Notes under the pieces: model-generated
The model's database searches: none
The model's input: only the letters and a program-made list of their open reading frames with translations
Told to the model about the DNA's origin: nothing
Source: Alcanivorax hongdengensis A-11-3
GTDB lineage: Bacteria > Pseudomonadota > Gammaproteobacteria > Pseudomonadales > Alcanivoracaceae
Reading direction: 5' to 3'
Assembly (NCBI RefSeq): GCF_000300995.1
Contig: NZ_AMRJ01000002.1
Span: 124,001 to 188,000 of the forward strand
DNA length: 64,000 nt
Position numbers and translations under genes: made by a program
In this document: one piece after another, positions 60,098-64,000 of the stretch
Position numbering within the stretch: the stretch's first letter is position 1
Layout of the letters: the number at the start of each line of letters is the position of its first letter

Positions 60098-60250
60098 CAA
60101 TAGACAGCTAGGGTTCCGGTCAGCACCGCTGATGCCTGGTCCGAGAGCGGTCGACCTTCTAGCAAGGTTACACGGCGGGACAAAAGCCCGGGAGGACACG
60201 ATGACGGCATTGTCATTGGATTCCTCACCGTCCGTAGCCAAGGAGGTCCG
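60098..60250 (+). promoter_or_regulatory. Guanidine-I (ykkC subtype 1) riboswitch
   Basis: The hallmark segments occur in order: CTAGGGTTCCG (60108-60118), CTGGTCCGAGAG (60136-60147) and ACACGGCGGGACAAAAGCCC (60170-60189) followed by GGGAGGA. The hairpin ACCTT-CTAGC-AAGGT (60154-60168) lies between the second and third. The aptamer ends near 60195, and the AGGAGGTC ribosome site of the first gene is at 60241-60248. This class binds free guanidine and turns on genes for its export or breakdown. The downstream genes are a typical regulon. Confidence 0.93.
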
Positions 60251-60252
60251 TC

Positions 60253-61317
60253 ATGACCCGTTCCGCAAAAACCGCCGTCGCCGCCGGCGCACTGGCCCTG
60301 TTCACTGCCCTGATGCCGGTATCGGCATTCGCCAAGGATAAATTCAGCGTCTGCTGGTCCATCTACGTGGGCTGGATGCCCTGGGATTATGGCGCCGAGC
60401 AGAAGATCGTCGACAAGTGGGCGCACAAGTACGGCATCGACATCGATGTGGTACAGATCAACGATTACATCGAATCCATCAACCAGTACACCGCCGGCCA
60501 ATATGACGGCTGCACCATGACCAACATGGATGCCCTGACCATCCCCGCCGCCGGCGGCGTGGACTCCACCGCCCTGATCGTCGGCGATTTCTCCAACGGT
60601 AACGACGGCATTGTGCTCAAAGGCAAGGACAAGCTGGCCGATATCAAGGGCCAGAACGTCAACCTGGTGGAATTGTCCGTGTCCCACTACCTGCTGGCCC
60701 GGGCCCTGGATACCGTGGGTCTCAGCGAAAAGGACCTGACGGTGGTGAATACCTCCGATGCGGATATGGTCTCCGCCTATGCCAGTGACGATGTCACCGC
60801 CGTGGCCACCTGGAACCCGCTGCTCAGCGAAATCAGAAAAATGCCCAACAGCCACGAGGTGTTCAATTCCTCGCAGATCCCCGGCGAGATCATCGACCTG
60901 ATGGTGGTCAACTCCGACACCCTGAAGACCAACCCCAAGTTCGGCAAGGCGCTCACCGGTGCCTGGTATGAAATCATGGCCACCATGGCCGCCGACACCC
61001 CAGCCGGCAAGGCCGCCCGCCAGTTCATGGCCAAGGCCTCCGGCACCGACCTGGCCGGCTATCAATCCCAGCTCGACTCCACCCGCATGTTCTACCAGCC
61101 GTCCGAGGCGGTGGATTTCGTCAACAGCGCCACGCTCAAGAGCACCATGGGCAAGGTGGCGGAGTTCTCCTTCCAGCATGGCCTGCTGGGTGAAGGCGCT
61201 CCGGATGCCGGCTTTGTGGGTATCGAAACACCCACCGGCGTGTACGGCAACAAAGGCAACGTGAAGCTGCGCTTTATCCCCGACTACATGGCCATGGCCG
61301 CCGACGGGACCCTGTAA
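60253..61317 (+). CDS. ABC transporter substrate-binding protein, urea carboxylase-linked type
   Basis: 354 residues with a signal peptide (about 1-27, ending SAFA) and a periplasmic NMT1/THI5-like binding fold (CWSIYVGWMPWDYGAEQKI, QYDGCTMTNMDALTIPAAGG, DVTAVATWNPLLSEI). It matches the ABC transporter class encoded with urea or guanidine carboxylases. Under a guanidine-I riboswitch it most likely binds guanidine or a related compound for uptake. The ATG has the very strong AAGGAGGTCC site that the riboswitch can mask. Confidence 0.87.
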   Translation: MTRSAKTAVAAGALALFTALMPVSAFAKDKFSVCWSIYVGWMPWDYGAEQKIVDKWAHKYGIDIDVVQINDYIESINQYTAGQYDGCTMTNMDALTIPAAGGVDSTALIVGDFSNGNDGIVLKGKDKLADIKGQNVNLVELSVSHYLLARALDTVGLSEKDLTVVNTSDADMVSAYASDDVTAVATWNPLLSEIRKMPNSHEVFNSSQIPGEIIDLMVVNSDTLKTNPKFGKALTGAWYEIMATMAADTPAGKAARQFMAKASGTDLAGYQSQLDSTRMFYQPSEAVDFVNSATLKSTMGKVAEFSFQHGLLGEGAPDAGFVGIETPTGVYGNKGNVKLRFIPDYMAMAADGTL

Positions 61318-61380
61318 TCAGGCACGCGCCAGGCGTCCGTTTCCGGGCGTCTGGCATCTCATGCATTGCCGGAAATCGCC

Positions 61381-62199
61381 ATGAAAAAACTGATCAACCG
61401 CCAGCCGGGCCGCGTGGGCCAGTGGGCACTGGGGCTGCTGCCCTTCGTGCTGCTGATCATTGCCTACCTGATAGCCTCGGACGCCAGGCTGGCGGCCAAT
61501 GCCAACGACAAGTTGCTGCCGGCGCTGAACAGCTTCGCCGATGCCATTCAGCGCATGGCCTTCGAGCCCAGCAAGCGCAGCGGTGACTACCTGCTGTGGG
61601 TCGACACCCTGGCCAGCCTGCAGCGCCTGGCCATGGGCGTGGGCATCAGTGCCCTGATGGCGCTGGCGGTGGGCATTGCCAACGGCACCATTCCCTACAT
61701 TCGCGCCACCCTGTCGCCGCTGGTCACCGGCCTGTCACTGGTGCCGCCCATGGCCATGCTGCCGGTACTGTTCATTATTTTCGGGCTGGGAGAACTGGCC
61801 AAGGTGATGCTGATCATCATTGGCATCACGCCTTTTTTGATTCGCGATCTGCAACAACGGGCGCTGGAAATTCCCCGCGAGCAGATCATCAAGATGCAGA
61901 CCCTGGGAGCCAACAGCTGGCAGATCATTACCCGACTGGTTTGGCCACAGCTGATGCCACGGCTGATCGGCGCCGTGCGCCTGTCGCTGGGCCCGGCCTG
62001 GCTGTTCCTGATCGCCGCCGAGGCCATCGCCGCCACCGAAGGGCTGGGTTACCGCATCTTTCTGGTACGGCGTTATCTGGCCATGGATGTGATTCTGCCC
62101 TATGTGGTGTGGATTACCCTGCTGGCCTTTGCCATCGACTTCATGCTCAGCCGCTACTCGCGCTGGCGTTACCCCTGGTTCCATCAACAGGGCCATTAA
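61381..62199 (+). CDS. ABC transporter permease of the guanidine/urea-type system
   Basis: 272 residues of BPD_transp_1 type with about six transmembrane segments (LGLLPFVLLIIAYLIA near the start; ISALMALAVGIANGTI; LVPPMAMLPVLFIIFGLGEL). The EAA-like cytoplasmic loop is MQTLGANSWQIITRLVWPQL. It pairs with the ATPase encoded 13 bases on. The ATG at 61381 is preferred over a TTG 15 bases earlier. Confidence 0.9.
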   Translation: MKKLINRQPGRVGQWALGLLPFVLLIIAYLIASDARLAANANDKLLPALNSFADAIQRMAFEPSKRSGDYLLWVDTLASLQRLAMGVGISALMALAVGIANGTIPYIRATLSPLVTGLSLVPPMAMLPVLFIIFGLGELAKVMLIIIGITPFLIRDLQQRALEIPREQIIKMQTLGANSWQIITRLVWPQLMPRLIGAVRLSLGPAWLFLIAAEAIAATEGLGYRIFLVRRYLAMDVILPYVVWITLLAFAIDFMLSRYSRWRYPWFHQQGH

Positions 62200-62212
62200 C
62201 GGAGGAGTGACG

Positions 62213-63004
62213 ATGGCGATTATCGAAATGAAAAACCTGTGGAAGGAATACGGCGACCAGGTGGTGCTGGAGCGCCTCAATGCCCGGGTGGAAGAAGGCG
62301 AATTTGTCACCGTGGTGGGCGCCTCCGGGTGCGGCAAGACCACCTTCCTGAAACTGCTGCTGGGTACCGAACAACCCAGCCGTGGAGAAATGCTGCTGGA
62401 CGGCGCACCGCTGCCCGCCGAACCGGACGAAAGCCGCGGCATCGTGTTCCAGCGATATTCCGTACTCAGCCACCTGACCGCCCTGCAGAACGTGATGCTG
62501 GGCGGCGAGCTGCAAAACAGCCGCTGGCTGGGCCACTGCGTGGGCAAGACCCGCAAGGCCCTGCAGAAAGAGGCGCGGGCCATGCTCGACAGCGTCGGCC
62601 TGGGCCAGGCCATGGACAAGTATCCCCACGAACTGTCCGGCGGCATGCAGCAACGACTGGCCCTGGCCCAGGCACTGATCAAGAAGCCGCGCATCCTGCT
62701 GCTGGACGAGCCCTTCGGCGCCCTTGACCCGGGCATCCGTGCCGATATGCATCAGCTGGTGCTGTCATTGTGGAAGAGCCAGAAGCTCACCGTCTTCATG
62801 ATCACCCACGACATTAACGAAGGCTTCTACCTGGGCACCCGGCTGTGGGTATTCGACAAGCCACGGCTGGACCCGCAGGCCCCCGGCGCCTATGGCGCAC
62901 GCATCACCTATGACCTGCCGGTGGGCAACTGCGAGAAGAATACCCTCACCCGCATCAACCGGAGCGTCGGCAATACCAGCCGCGCCATCAATGACACCCT
63001 TTAA
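62213..63004 (+). CDS. ABC transporter ATPase of the guanidine/urea-type system
   Basis: 263 residues. Walker A GASGCGKTTF (about 37-46), Q-loop RGIVFQRYSV, signature LSGGMQQRLALAQAL, Walker B ILLLDEPFGALD and His switch MITHDINEGF. It resembles the nitrate/sulfonate/taurine transporter ATPases. A strong GGAGGAG ribosome site precedes the ATG at 62213. Longer frames overlap the permease and are rejected. Confidence 0.92.
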   Translation: MAIIEMKNLWKEYGDQVVLERLNARVEEGEFVTVVGASGCGKTTFLKLLLGTEQPSRGEMLLDGAPLPAEPDESRGIVFQRYSVLSHLTALQNVMLGGELQNSRWLGHCVGKTRKALQKEARAMLDSVGLGQAMDKYPHELSGGMQQRLALAQALIKKPRILLLDEPFGALDPGIRADMHQLVLSLWKSQKLTVFMITHDINEGFYLGTRLWVFDKPRLDPQAPGAYGARITYDLPVGNCEKNTLTRINRSVGNTSRAINDTL

Positions 63005-63027
63005 CGAGCCCATGCAAGGAGTTCACC

Positions 63028-63744
63028 ATGACCGATGTGCTCTACCACACCACCCTGCCCGGCAGCGCCCACTGGTCGTTGCGGGTACGGCGAGGCATGC
63101 AGCTGCGCTTCACCGACCTGGAAGGCGGCGCCAACCTGGCAGTGCTGATGTACAACCCGGAAGACCTGCTGGAACGCTATAACGCCCCGGACACCCTGAA
63201 GGGCCAGCACACCTTCAAGCTGACCCGCGGCAACTGCCTGTACTCGGACATGGGCCGGGTCTTTGCCTCCATGGTGGAAGACGACTTTGGCTGGCATGAC
63301 AGCGTTTGCGGCACCCTCACCGAGAAAACCCTGCGGCAAAAATACGCCGTGCGTTCCTACCAGGATTGCCACAACCAGTGGACGTTGAGCGGCGAACACA
63401 GCTTTCTCACCGAGCTGGCCAAGTACGGCCTCGGCGAACGGGACCTGGCCGCCAACCTCAACCTGTTTTCCAAGGTGGCCGCCGATGACGACGGCAACCT
63501 GGTGTTCGATGCCGGCGCCGCGAAAGCCGGTGCCCGTGTCACCCTCAGGTTTGAAATGGACACCCTGGTGATCCTGCACACCTGCCCGCATCCGCTCAAC
63601 CCGGCAGCGGACTATCCCATGAAGCCGGTACAGATCGAGATGCTGAAAGCCGAGCCGGTCCGCGACGACGATTACTGCAAGACCTTCCTCCCGGAAAACG
63701 GCCGCGCCTTTGAAAACAACCGGCTCTACCACCTGGGAATTTAA
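63028..63744 (+). CDS. Urea amidolyase-associated protein 1 (DUF1989), likely carboxyguanidine deiminase subunit
   Basis: 238 residues of DUF1989: [58 protein letters not shown] and the motif [12 protein letters not shown], which holds a probable metal or catalytic Cys. In studied guanidine pathways this protein and its partner form the carboxyguanidine deiminase (CgdA and CgdB) acting between guanidine carboxylase and allophanate hydrolase. It follows the ABC genes under the same riboswitch. A REP-like hairpin separates it from the partner. Confidence 0.87.
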   Translation: MTDVLYHTTLPGSAHWSLRVRRGMQLRFTDLEGGANLAVLMYNPEDLLERYNAPDTLKGQHTFKLTRGNCLYSDMGRVFASMVEDDFGWHDSVCGTLTEKTLRQKYAVRSYQDCHNQWTLSGEHSFLTELAKYGLGERDLAANLNLFSKVAADDDGNLVFDAGAAKAGARVTLRFEMDTLVILHTCPHPLNPAADYPMKPVQIEMLKAEPVRDDDYCKTFLPENGRAFENNRLYHLGI

Positions 63745-63750
63745 TTTTTT

Positions 63751-63806
63751 GTGGGAGCTTGCTTGCAAGCGAAATATCCACCATTCGCGTGCAAGCACGC
63801 TCCTAC
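63751..63806. repeat. REP-like inverted repeat between the two DUF1989 genes
   Basis: The arm GTGGGAGCTTGCTTGCAAGC at 63751-63770 pairs imperfectly with the reverse arm ending GCTCCTAC at 63806. The family is the same as at 45061-45126. It begins seven bases after the stop of the first gene. Confidence 0.8.
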
Positions 63807-63824
63807 AGCACGAAGGAAACGGAC

Positions 63825-64000
63825 ATGATCAAAGAAAGCACCCGACAGCCGGAACAGGCCTGCTTCCGTGAAGTGGTGGCCGCCGGGGATTATTTCATCC
63901 GCACCCTTGACCAGGGCCAGACCGTGCGCCTGCTGGACCTGGAAGGCAACCAGGCCGCCGACACCCTGTTCTACAGCGCCGCCGACCCGGCCGAGCGCTA
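63825..64000 (+). CDS. Urea amidolyase-associated protein 2 (DUF1989), 3' partial
   Basis: The first 58 codons only; the window ends inside the gene. The sequence has [20 protein letters not shown] and [21 protein letters not shown], typical of the second DUF1989 protein (UAAP2), partner of the first in carboxyguanidine deiminase. The ATG at 63825 has an AAGGAAACGGAC ribosome site. A guanidine or urea carboxylase gene and an allophanate hydrolase gene are expected downstream, outside the window. Confidence 0.82.
   Translation, partial: MIKESTRQPEQACFREVVAAGDYFIRTLDQGQTVRLLDLEGNQAADTLFYSAADPAER

Noticed and set aside
60082..61179. 365-codon open frame on the - strand
   Set aside because: It runs antisense to the substrate-binding protein and through the riboswitch; shadow.

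Overview
The window looks like chromosome of a GC-rich marine gammaproteobacterium. Gene content and protein style resemble the Alcanivorax group, but this genus-level guess is an inference; no 16S gene is present. Supporting points are the classic gammaproteobacterial block ndk-rlmN-pilF-rodZ-ispG-hisS-yfgM-bamB-der, guaB-guaA, purL and purT. No prophage, integrase, transposase or CRISPR array was seen.

Layout. 1-3.2 kb: end of a CBS-domain CorC/HlyC protein, then a patatin-like lipase, a DUF1289 protein, a gamma carbonic anhydrase-like protein and a CoA pyrophosphatase. 3.2-8.4 kb: a complete curli (functional amyloid) locus. Two curlins and a CsgH-like chaperone on the + strand face a csgD-csgE-csgF-csgG operon on the - strand. 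8.4-23.9 kb: mainly housekeeping and metabolic genes (NUDIX, two thioesterases, purL, mltF, tadA, purT, oxidoreductases, a LysR pair, enoyl-CoA hydratase). 24-29 kb: guaA, guaB, xseA. 29-34 kb: a three-gene operon of TonB-dependent receptor, periplasmic binding-like protein and hybrid histidine kinase. 34-43 kb: the der-to-ndk block. 43.6-52.3 kb: an iron-sulfur cluster assembly island in which sufBCDS-sufA-sufT-sufE converge on an iscR-iscS operon that also carries a stand-alone H-NOX gas sensor. 52.5 kb: tRNA-Met. 53-59.9 kb: a TsdBA-type thiosulfate dehydrogenase, TPM/LemA genes and small genes. 60-64 kb: a guanidine-I (ykkC) riboswitch followed by an ABC transporter and the two urea-amidolyase-associated proteins, the second cut by the window edge.

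How the parts work together. The curli genes supply secretion (CsgG, CsgE, CsgF), a regulator (CsgD) and two amyloid subunits, the larger one with about 32 predicted strands. The Fe-S island is wired for feedback: a near-consensus IscR site overlaps the suf -10 box, and the iscR promoter carries both an IscR-like site and a Fur-like box. The 60 kb operon appears triple-controlled, by an NtrC-like dyad, a sigma-54-type promoter and a guanidine-I aptamer whose strand can also pair with the ribosome binding site. This fits use of guanidine as a nitrogen source. Several unrelated families of short inverted-repeat elements sit in the intergenic gaps.

All functions are assigned by reading motifs and overall sequence character; no database search was run.
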